Shown piece by piece: positions 52,780-64,000 of a DNA stretch of 64,000 nucleotides; the first letter of the stretch is position 1; each line of letters opens with the position of its first letter. The stretch spans positions 186,001 through 250,000 of the forward strand of contig CATKHW010000008.1 of the NCBI GenBank assembly GCA_949752795.1, given 5' to 3'. The notes under the pieces are model-generated. The model saw only the letters and a list, made by a program, of their open reading frames with translations. It did no database searches and was not told the origin of the DNA. This DNA is from Hyperoodon ampullatus (lineage: Eukaryota; Chordata; Mammalia; Artiodactyla; Ziphiidae). Position numbers and translations under genes: made by a program.

Positions 52780-55097
52780 CCTGTCATAGCAAGTTCCATG
52801 TGCTTGTCATCACAATGTTTCACGACGTTGGCATCAAAATTCTCAATGTCCTTGGTCATCACAATGCTCCATGCCCTTGTCATTACAATCCTCCATGACC
52901 CATGTATCACAGTGTTCCGTGTCCTTGTCATCACAATGCTCCATGCCCACTCCCATCACAATAATCCATGAAAATTTTCAGACAAATGCTCCATGCCCTT
53001 GTCATCACAAAGCTCCATGGCGCATGTCATCAGAATGCTCCATGGCCTTCTCATTCACAATTCTCCATGCCCTTGTCATCACAATGCTCCAAGACACCTG
53101 TAATCACAATGCTCCATGTCCCTTTTCATCTCAATGCTCCATGAACCTTGTCATCAAAATGCACCAGGCCCATCATCATAATGCTTCATGCTGTTGTCAT
53201 CACAATGAAATCAAAATGCTCCATGACCTCTGTCATCACAATTCTCAAAACCCTTGTGATCACAATGTTCCATAAAACTTGTCATCACAACGCCCCATGA
53301 CGCTCGTCATCACAATTATCCATGGTCTTCTCATCACAATGCTCCATAGCATTTGTCATGACAGTGCTCAATACACTTGTCATGAAAATGCTCCCTGACT
53401 CTTGCCATCAGTATGCCCCTTAAACACTGTCATGACAAGGCTCCATGCCTTTTTCATCACAATGATCCATGCCCTTGTAATCACAATGCTCCAAAACCCA
53501 TGTAATCACTATGCTCCTTGCACTGGTCATCACAAAGCTCCATGACGCATGTCATCAGAATGCTCCTTGGACATCTCTCACAATGCTCCATGCCCTTGTA
53601 ATCACAATGCTCCAAGACCCCTGTAATCACAATGCTCCATGCTCTTTTTCATCAGAATGCTTCATGAGACTTCTCATCACAAGGCTCCATGGTCTTCTCA
53701 TCAGAGTGCTCAAGGACATTGTCATCACAATGCTCCAATATCCCTTTCATCAGAATACTCCATGAATATTTTCAGCTCAATGCTCCATGATCTTCTCATC
53801 ACAATGCTCAATGAACCCTGTCATCACAATGAACCATGACCATCATCTTAATGCTTCATGCTATTGTCATCACAATGAAATCAAAATGCTCCATGACCTC
53901 TGTCATCACAATGCTCCAAACCAATGTAATCACAATGCTCCATAACACTTGTCATCACAACGCCCCATGAGGCTCGTCATCACAAATATCCATGCACTTC
54001 TCATCACAATGTTCCATTACCTTTGTCATCACAATGCTCAATACACTTGTCATCACAATGCTCCCTGAAACTTGTTGTCATTATGCTCTTGAACCCTGTC
54101 ATGACAAGGCTCCATGCCTTTTCATCACAATGATCCATGCCATTTTCATCACAATGCTCCAAGTCCCCTGTAATCACAATGATCCATGCCCTGGTCTTCA
54201 CAAAGCTCCATGATGCATGTCATCAGAATGCTCCTTGGACATCTCTCACAATGCTCCATGCCCTTGTAATCACAATGCTCCAACACCCCTGTAATCACAA
54301 TGCTCCATGCCCATTTTCATCAGAATGCTCCATGAGACTTCTCATCACAAGGCACCATGGTATTCTCATCAGAGTGCTCCAGGACCTTGTCATCACAATG
54401 CTCCATGACCCCATTCATCAGAATCCTCCATGAACATTTTCAGCTCAATGCTCCATGATCTTCGCATCACAATGCTCCATGACCCCTGTCATCACAATGC
54501 TCCATGCTCCTTGATATCAAAATGATCCATGACTTCTGTCATCACAGTGCTCCAAACACTTGTGATCACATTTTTCCATAACACTTGTCATCACAACGCT
54601 CCATGATGCCTGTCATCACAATACTCCATGCCCTTGTCATCACAATGCTCCATGACCTTTGTCATCACAATGCTCAATACACTTGTCATCACAATGCTCC
54701 CTGACACTTGTCGTCAGAATGCTTCTCAAACCCTGTCATGAAAAGGCTCTATGCCTTTTTCATCACAATGCTCCATTCCCTTTTCATCACAATGCTCCAT
54801 GCCATTGTCATCACAATACTCCACAAGCTTGTCATCAGAATGCTCCATGACCCTTGTCATCGCAATGCTCCATGACCCCTGTTATCACAATGCCCCATGA
54901 CACCTGTCATTACAATGCTCCAGGCCCTTTGTCTTTACATTTCTCCATGACGCTCGTCATCACAATTATACATGGTCTTCTCATCACAATGCTCCACCGT
55001 CTTGCCATCACAATGCTCCATGACACTTCAAATCACAATGTTACATGGTCTTGTATTCACATTCGCCATGCACTTGTCATCGCAATGCTCCATGACC
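52780..55097 (+). repeat. Right-arm higher-order repeat 1 (2,318 bp)
   Basis: Delimited by the landmark CCTGTCATAGCAAG at 52780 and 55098. It contains monomer runs also found in later repeats, for example a GAAATCAAAATG run near 53207 and a second near 53878. It is the most divergent of the right-arm repeats and sits nearest the L1-derived block. Confidence 0.75.
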
Positions 55098-58000
55098 CCT
55101 GTCATAGCAAGCTCCATGTGCTTTTCATCACAGTGCTTCACGAACTTGTCATCAAAATTCTCAAAGCCCTTGTCATCACAATGCTCCATGCCCTTTTCAT
55201 CACAATGCTCCATGACCATTGTCATCACAATGCTCCATTACATTTGTCATCAGAATCCTCCATGACACTTGTCATCACAATGCTCCATGCCGTTGTCACC
55301 ACAATGCACCATGACATAGGTCATCACAATGCTCCCTGACACCTGACTTCACAATACTCCATTACATTTTCTTCATAGTGCTCAATGCCCTTGTCATCAC
55401 AATGTGAAATGCCCACTGTCATCACAATAATCCAAGAGATTTTTCAGACCGAGGCTCCATGCTCCTGTCATCACAATGCTCCATGCACTTGTCATCACAG
55501 TGCTCCATGACACCTGTTATCACAATGCTCTGTGAATCCAGTCATCACAACGCCTCAAGACTTTGTCATCACAGTGGTCCATGCCCTCATCATCACAAGT
55601 CTCTGTGAACTTTGTCACCACAATGCTCCATGAACTTTTCATCACAATGCTCTGTGACCCTTGGCATCACAATGCTCCATGCCTTTGTCAGCACAATGTT
55701 CCATGACACTTGTCATCACAATGCTCCATGACCGATGTGATCACAATGTGCCATGCGGTTGTCATCACAATGCTGCACATCCTTGTCATCACAATGCTCA
55801 ATAAACATTGTCATCACAATGCTCCATGCACTTCTAATGAAAATGCTCTCTCACCACTGATATCACAATGTTCCATCACTAGTCATCACAATACTCCCTC
55901 ACCCCTGTCATCACAATGTTCCATGACCCCTATCATCACAATGCTACATACCGTTATCATCACAATGCACCACTCCCTTGTCATCAAAATGCTGCATGAC
56001 CTTTGTCATTACAAAGCTCCATGACCCTTGGCATCACAATGTTCCATGCCATTGTCATCACAATTCTTCCTGAAGGCTCTCATTACATTGCTCCATGCCC
56101 TTGTCATCACAAAGCTCCATGACGCTTGTCATCACAATGCTCGATGCCCTTCTCATCACAATGCTCCATGACCTTGTCATTACAATCCTCCTTGACCCAT
56201 GTATCACAGTGTTCCATGTCCTTTTCATCACAATGCTCCATGCCCACTCTCATCACAATAATCCATGAAAGTTTTCAGACAACTGCTCCATGCCCTTGTC
56301 ATCGCAAAGCTCCATGACACATGTCATCAGAATGCTCCATGGCCTTCTCATTCACAATACTCCATGCCCTTGTCATCACAATGCTCCAAGACACCTGCAA
56401 TCACAATGCTCCATCTCCCTTTTCATCTCAATGCTCCATGAACCCTGTCATCACAATGCACCATGCCCATCATCATAATGCTTCATGCTATTGTCATCAC
56501 AATGAAATCAAAATGCTCCATGACCTCTGTCATCACAATGCTCCAAACCCTTGTGATCACAAAGTTCCATAACACTTGTCATCACAACGCCCCATTATGC
56601 TCGTCATCACAATTATCCATGATCTTCTCATCACAATGCTCCATGACATTTGTCATCACAATGCTCAATACACTAGTAATCACAATGCTCCCTGACACTT
56701 GCCATCAGTATGCTCCTTGAACCAGGTCATGACAAGGCTCCATGCTTTTCTCATCACAATGATCCATGCCCCTTTCATCACAATGCTCCAAGACCCCTGT
56801 AATCACAATGCTCCATGCCCCTTTTCATCAGAATGCTCCATGAGATTTCTCATCACAAGGCTCCATGCTCTTCTCATCAGAGTGCTCCAGGACCTTGTCA
56901 TCACAAGGCTCTATGACCCCTTTCATCAGAATACTCCATGAACATTTTCAGCTCAATGCTCCATGATCTTCTCATCACAATACTCCATGACCCCTGTCAT
57001 CACAATGCTCCATGCTCCTTGATATCAAACTGATCCATGACATCTGTCATCACAGTGCTCCAAACACTTGTGATCACATTGTTCCATAACACATATCATC
57101 ACAACGCTCCATGATGCCTGTCATCACAATACTCCATGCCCTTATCATCACAATGCTCCATGATCTTTGTCATCACAATGCTCAATACACTTGTCATCAC
57201 AATGCTCCCTGACTCTTTTCGTCAGAATGCTTCTCGCACCCTGTCATGAAAAGGCTGTATGCCTTTTTCATCACAATGCTCCATGCCCTTTTCATCACAG
57301 TGCTCCATGCCATTGTCATCACAATGCTTCATGAAGCCTCTCATCACATTGCTCCGTGCCCTTGTCATCACAAAGCTCCATGACGCTTGTCATCACAATG
57401 CTCGATGCCCTTCACATCACAATGCTCCATGACATGTCATTACAATCCTCCATGACCCATGTATCACAGGGTTCCGTGTCCTTGTCATCACAATGCTCCG
57501 TGCCCACTGTCATCACAATAATCCATGAAAATTTTCAGACAAATGCTCCAGGCCCTTGTCATCACAAAGCTCCATGACACATGTCATCAGAATGCTCCAT
57601 GGCCTTCTCATTCACAGTGCTCCATGCCCTTGTCATCACTATGCTCCAAGAGACCTGTAATCACAATGCTCCATGCCCCTTTTCATCATAATACTCCATG
57701 AACATTTTCTGCTCAATTCTCCATGATCTTCTCATCACAATGCGCCATGACACTTGTCATCACAATACTCCATGCTCCTTGATATCAAAATGATCCTTTA
57801 CATCTGTCATCACAGTGCTCCAAACCCTTGTGATCACATTGTTCCATAACACTTGTCATCACAACGCTCAATGATGCCTGTCATCACAATACTCCTTGCC
57901 CTTGTCATCACAATGCTCCATGACCTTCATCATCACAATGCTCAATACGCTTGTCATGACAATGCTCCCTGACACTTGTCGTCAGAATGCTTCTCGAACC

Positions 58001-58340
58001 CTGTCATGAAAAGGCTCTATGCCATTTTCATCACAATGCTCCATGCCCTTTTCATCACAATGCTCCATGCCATTGTCATCACAATACTCCACAAGCTTGT
58101 CTTCAGAATGCTCCATGACCCTTGTCATCACAATGCTCCATGACCCCTGTCATTACAATGCTCCAGGCCCCTTGTCATTACAGTTCTCCATGACGCTCGT
58201 CATCACAATTATCCATGCTCTTCTCATCACAATGCTCCACTGTCTTGCCATCACAATGCTCCATGACAATTAAAATCACAATGTTACATGCTCTTGTAAT
58301 CACATTCTCCATGCAGTTGTCATCACAATGCTCCATGACC
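55098..58340 (+). repeat. Right-arm higher-order repeat 2 (3,243 bp)
   Basis: Runs from the landmark at 55098 to 58341. It matches the next repeat at offsets of 3,243-3,269 bp; the roughly 25-bp differences reflect gain or loss of single monomers. It includes an extra segment near 57.2-57.7 kb in which AAAAGGCTGTATGCC is followed by monomers that elsewhere lie about 0.8 kb further back in phase, so it is itself a product of unequal exchange. Confidence 0.8.
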
Positions 58341-60943
58341 CCTGTCATAGCAAGCTCCATGTGCTTTTCTTCACAGTGCTTCACGAACTTGTCATCAAAA
58401 TTCTCAAAAGCCCTTGTCATCACAATGCTCCATGCCCTTTTCATCACAATGCTCCATGACCATTGTCATCACAAGGCTCCATTACCTTTGTCATCACAAT
58501 CCTCCATGACACTTGTCATCACAATGCTCCATGGCGTTGTCATCACAATGCACCATGACATAGGTCATCACAATGCTCCCTGACACCTGACTTCACAATA
58601 CTCCATGACCTTTTCTTCATAGTGCACCATGCCCTTGTCATCACAATGTGCAATGCTCACTCTCATCACAGTAATCCATGAAATTTTTCAGACCGATGCT
58701 CCATGCCCCTGTCATCACAATGCTCCATGCACTTGTCATCACAATGCTCCATGACACCTGTCATCACAATGCTCCGTGACTCCAGTCATCAAAATGCCTC
58801 AAGACATTGTCATCACAGTGGTCCATTCCCTCATCATCACAAGTCTCTGTGAACTTTGTCACCACAATGCTCCATGAACTTTTCATCACAATGCTCTGTG
58901 ACCCTTGGCATCACAATGCTCCATGCCTTTGTTCAGCACAATGTTCCATGACACTTGTCATCACAATGCTCCATGAGCTTGTCAGCACAATGCTCCATGA
59001 CCGATGTGATCACAATGTGCCATGCGGTTGTCATCACAATGCTCCACATCCTTGTAATCAGAATGCTCCATAAACATTATCATCACAATGCTCCATGCAC
59101 TTCTCATGAAAATGCTCTCTCACCACTGATATCACAATGTTCCATCACTAGTCATCACAATACTCCCTAACCACTGTCATCACAATGTTCCATGGCCCCT
59201 ATCATCACAATGCTACATGCCGTTATCATCACAATGCACCACTCCCTTGTCATTAAAATGCTCCATGACCTTTGTCATCACAAAGCTCCATGACCCTTGG
59301 CATCACAATGCTCCATGCCATTGTCATCACAATTCTTCATGAAGCCTCTCATCACATTGCTCCATGCCCTTGTCATCACAAAGCTCCATGACGCCTGTCA
59401 TCACAATGCTGGATGCCCTACTCATCACAATGCTCATGACCTTGTCATTACAATCCTCCATGACCCATGTATCACATTGTTCCGTGTCCTTGTCATCACA
59501 ATGCTCCATGCCCACTCTCATCACTATAATCCATGAAAACTTTCAGACAAGTTCTCCATGAGCTTGTCATCACAAAGCTCCATGACGCATGTCATCAGAA
59601 TGCTCCATGGCCTTCTCATTCACAATGTCCATGCCCTTGTCATCACAATGCTCCAAGACACCTGTAATCACAATGCTCCATGTCCCTTTTCATCTCAATG
59701 CTCCATGAACCCTGTCATCACAATGCACCATGCCCATCATCATAATGCTTCATGCTATTGTCATCACAATGAAATCAAAATGCTCCATGTCCTCTGTCAT
59801 CACAATGCTCCAAACTCTTCTGATCACAATGTTCCATAACACTTGTCATCACAACGCCCCATGACGGTCGTCATCACAATTATCCATGGTTTTCTCATCA
59901 CAATGCTCCATAACATTTGTCATCACAATGCTCAATACACTTGTCATCACAATGCTCCCTGACTCTTGCCAAAAGTATGCTCCTTGAACACTGTCATGAC
60001 AAGGCTCCATGCCTTTTTCATCACAATGATCCATGCCCATTTCATCACAATGCTCCAAGACCCCTGTAATCACAATGTTCCTTGCCCTGGTCATCACAAA
60101 GCTCCATGATGCATGTCATCAGAATGCTCCTTGGACATCTCCCACAATGCTCCATGCCCTTGTAATCACAATGTTCCAAGACCCCTGTAATCACAATGCT
60201 CCATGCCCCTTTTCATCAGAATGCTCCATGAGACTTCTCATCACAAGGCTCCATGGTCTTCTCATCAGAGTGCTCCAGGACCTTGTCATCACAATGCTCC
60301 ATGACCCCTTTCATCAGAATACTCCATGAACATTTTCAGCTCAATGCTCCATGATCTTCTCATCACAATGCTCCATGCTCCTTGATATCAAAATGATCCA
60401 TGACCTCTGTCATCACAGTGCTCCAAACCCTTGTGATCACATTGTTCCATAACACTTGTCATCACAACGCTCCATGATGCCTGTCATCACAATACTCCTT
60501 GCTCTTGTCATCACAATGCTCCATGACTTTCATCATCACAATGCTCAATACACTTGTCATGACAATGCTCCCTGACACTTGTCGTCAGAATGCTTCTCGA
60601 ACCCTGTCATGAAAAGGCTCTATGCCATTTTCATCACAATGCTCCATGCCCTTTTCATCACAATGCTCCATGCCATTGTCATCACAATACTCCACAAGCT
60701 TGTCTTCAGAATGCTCCATGACCCTTGTCATCACAATGCTCCATGACCCCTGTCATTACAATGCTCCAGGCCCCTTGTCATTACAGTTCTCCATGACGCT
60801 CGTCATCACAATTATCCATGGTCTTCTCATCACAATGCTTCACTGTCCTGCCATCACAATGCACCATGACACTTCAAATCACAATGTTACATGCTCTTGT
60901 AATCACATTCTCCATGCACTTGTCATCACAATGCTCCATGACC
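58341..60943 (+). repeat. Right-arm higher-order repeat 3 (2,603 bp)
   Basis: Offset to the following copy is 2,603 bp at three separate landmarks (58021/60624, 58341/60944, 58557/61160) and 2,602 bp at 58975/61577. The one-base difference is the extra T in GTTCAGCAC near 58931. Only sparse substitutions separate the copies. Confidence 0.85.
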
Positions 60944-61872
60944 CCTGTCATAGCAAGCTCCATGTGCTTTTCATCACAGTGCTTCACGAACTTGTCATCA
61001 AAATTCTCAAAAGCCCTTGTCATCACAATGCTCCATGCCCTTTTCATCACAATGCTCCATGACCATTGTCATCACAATGCTGCATTACCTTTGTCATCAC
61101 AATCCTCCATGACACTTTTCATCACAATGCTCCATGCCGTTGTCATCACAATGCACCATGACATAGGTCATCACAATGCTCCCTGATACCTGACTTCACA
61201 ATTTTCCATGACCTTTCCTTCATAGTGCTCCATGCCCTTGTCATCACAATGTGCAATACCCACTGTCATCACAATAATCCATGAAATTTTTCAGACCGAT
61301 GCTCCATGCCCCTGTCATCACAATGCTCCATGCACTTGTCATCACAATGCTCCATGACACCTGTCATCACAATGCTCCGTGACTCCAGTCAACACAATGC
61401 CTCAAGACTTTGTCATCATAATGGCCCATGCCCTCATCATTACAAGTCTCTCTGAATTTTGTCACCACAATGCTCCATGAACTTTTCATCGCAATGCTCT
61501 GTGACCCTTGGCATCACAATGCTCCATGCCTTTGTCAGCACAATATTCCATGACACTTGTCATCACAATGCTCCATGAGCTTGTCAGCACAATGCTCCAT
61601 GACCGATGTGATCACAATGTGCCATGCAGTTGTCATCACAGTGCTCCACATCCTTGTCATCACAATGCTCCATAAACATTGTCATCACAATGCTCCATGA
61701 ACTTCTAATGAAAATGCTCTCTCACCACTGATATCACAATGTTCCATCACTAGTCATCACAATACTCCCTCACCCTTGTCATCACAATGTTCCATGACCC
61801 CTATCGTCACAATGCTACATGCCGTTATCATCACAATGCACCACTCCCTTGTCATGAAAATGCTCCATGACC
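60944..61872 (+). repeat. Right-arm higher-order repeat 4, truncated (929 bp)
   Basis: Carries only the first 929 bp of the repeat, breaking off after GTCATGAAAATGCTCCATGA, where the landmark starts again. The break joins the run CACTCCCTTGTCAT to the landmark monomer, which is a new junction not seen in the other copies. This is what one unequal crossover would leave. Confidence 0.85.
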
Positions 61873-64000
61873 CCTGTCATAGCAAGCTCCATGTGATTTT
61901 CTTCACAGTGCTTCACGAACTTGTCATCAAAATTCTCAAAAGCCCTTGTCATCACAATGCTCCATGCCCTTTTTATCACAATGCTCCATGACCATTGTCA
62001 TCACAATGCTCCATTACCTTTGTCATCACAATCCCCCATGACACTTGTCATCACAATGCTCCATGCCATTGTCATGACAATGCACCATGACATAGGTCAT
62101 CACAATGCTCCCTGATACCTGACTTCACAATACTCCATGACATTTCCTTCATAGTGCTCCATGCCCTTGTCATCACAATGTGCAATGCCCACTGTCATCA
62201 CAATAATCCATGAAATTTTTCAGACCGATGCTCCATGCACTTGTCATCACAATGCTCCATGACACCTGTCATCACAATGCTCCGTGACTCCAGTCATCAC
62301 AATGCCTCAAGTCTTTGTCATCATAATGGCCCATGCCCTCATCATCACAATTCTCTCTGAATTTTGTCACCACAATGCTCCATGAACTTTTCATCACAAT
62401 GCTCTGTGGCCCTTGGTATCACAATGCTCCATGACTTTGTCAGCACAATGTTCCATGACACTTGTCATCACAATGCTCCATGAGCTTGTCAGCACAATGT
62501 TCCATGACCGATGTGATCACAATATGCCATGCGGTTGTCATCACAATGCTCCACATCCTTGTCATCACAATGCTCCATAAACATTATCATCACAATGTTC
62601 CATGCACTTCTCATGAAAATGCTCTCTCACCACTGATATCACAATGTTCCATCACTAGTCATCACAATACTCCCTCACCCCTGTCATCACAATGTTCCAT
62701 GACCCCTATCGTCACAATGCTACATGCCGTTATCATCACAATGCACCACTCCCTTGTCATTAAAATGCTCCATGACCTTTGTCATCACAAAGCTCCATGA
62801 CCCTTGGCATCACAATGCTCCATGCCATTGTCATCACAATTCTTCATGAAGCCTCTCATCACATTGCTCCATGCCCTTGTCATCACAAAGCTCCATGACG
62901 CCTGTCATCACAATGCTGGATGCCCTACTCATCACAATGCTCATGACCTTGTCATTACAATCCTCCATGACCCATGTATCACATTGTTCTGTGTCCTTGT
63001 CATCACAATGCTCCATGCCCACTCTCATCACTATAATCCATGAAAACTTTCAGACAAGTTCTCCATGCACTTGTCATCACAAAGCTCCATGACGCATGTC
63101 ATCAGAATGCTCCATGGCCTTCTCATTCACAATGCTCCATGCCCTTGTCATCACAATGCTCCAAGACACCTGTAATCACAATGCTCCATGTCCCTTTTCA
63201 TCTCAATGCTCCATGAACCCTGTCATCACAATGCACCATGCCCATCATCATAATGCTTCATGCTATTGTCATCACAATGAAATCAAAATGCTCCATGTCC
63301 TCTGTCATCACAATGCTCCAAACTCTTCTGATCACAATGTTCCATAACACTTGTCATCACAACGCCCCATGACGCTCGTCATCACAATTATCCATGGTTT
63401 TCTCATCACAATGCTCCATAACATTTGTCATCACAATGCTCAATACGCTTGTCATCACAATGCTCCCTGACTCTTGCCATCAGTATGCTCCTTGAACACT
63501 GTCATGACAAGGCTCCATGCCTTTTTCATCACAATGATCCATGCCCATTTCATCACAATGCTCCAAGTCCCCTGTAATCACAATGCTCCATGCCCCTTTT
63601 CATCAGAATGCTCCATGAGACTTCTCATCACCAGGCTCCATGGTCTTCTCATCAGAGTGCTCCAGGACCTTGTCATCACAATGCTCCATGACCCCTTTCA
63701 TCAGAATACTCCATGAACATTTTCAGCTCAATGCTCCATGATCTTCTCATCACAATGCTCCATGCTCCTTGATATCAAAATGATCCATGACCTCTGTCAT
63801 CACAGTGCTCCAAACCCTTGTGATCACATTGTTCCATAACACTTGTCATCACAACGCTCCATGATGCCTGTCATCACAATACTCCTTGCCCTTGTCATCA
63901 CAATGCTCCATGACCTTCATCATCACAATGCTCAATACACTTGTCATGACAATGCTCCCTGACACTTGTCGTCAGAATGCTTCTCGAACACTGTCATGAA
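61873..64000 (+). repeat. Right-arm higher-order repeat 5 (runs off the window)
   Basis: Matches repeat 4 at an offset of 929 bp, falling to 905 bp after loss of one 24-bp monomer near 62235 (the CCCTGTCATCACAATGCTCC monomer at about 61310 has no counterpart). It matches repeat 3 at 3,532 then 3,507 bp, and at 3,387 bp after loss of about 120 bp near 63.57 kb. The window ends inside it. Confidence 0.85.

Larger units (their letters stand above)
50698..64000 (+). repeat. 25-bp satellite array, right arm
   Basis: The 25-bp satellite resumes in the same orientation as on the left and runs to the window end. Long-range copies are more alike here than on the left, with constant offsets over kilobases. 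Landmarks such as GAAATCAAAATGCTCC and CATCACTAGTCATCAC are shared with the left arm, but GACATATGTCAT is replaced by GACATAGGTCAT. No unique sequence is present. Confidence 0.95.

Overview
No functional protein gene, rRNA, tRNA or CRISPR array is visible. The window is satellite DNA from a large eukaryotic genome. It is most likely a mammal, because the middle third carries repeated, decayed antisense copies of the 3' end of a LINE-1 (L1) retrotransposon (ORF2 C-terminus plus 3' UTR). The L1 3' UTR text looks closest to L1s I remember from laurasiatherian mammals (ruminants, carnivores). That is recall, not a search, so the species stays open.

Layout. (1) About 1-36508: a head-to-tail satellite of 25-bp monomers (core TGTCATCACAATGCTCCAT plus about 6 variable bases, often GACCCT). 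Monomers diverge from one another but recur in longer blocks, giving irregular higher-order repeats of about 2.5-3.5 kb. (2) 36509-50697: eight tandem units of about 1.74 kb plus a 293-bp partial ninth. Each unit holds an antisense L1 3' fragment, a 66-74 bp near-perfect palindrome exactly at the L1 fragment's truncated 5' end, and about 760 bp of unrecognised sequence. (3) 50698-64000: the same 25-bp satellite in the same orientation, here in better conserved higher-order repeats (landmark starts 52780, 55098, 58341, 60944, 61873).

The most informative detail is a 35-bp fragment of the 1.74-kb unit at 14402-14436, alone inside the left satellite. It has the same breakpoint, and the same rare variant, as the right-hand edge of the big block 36 kb away. 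The L1-derived block or its edge has therefore moved, been copied or been largely deleted by recombination within the satellite.

Long open frames occur in the satellite on both strands. They follow from a 25-bp period with few stop codons and are not annotated as genes. Nothing here amounts to a gene-encoded system; the interest lies in satellite evolution, the repeated palindromes and the L1-to-satellite conversion.
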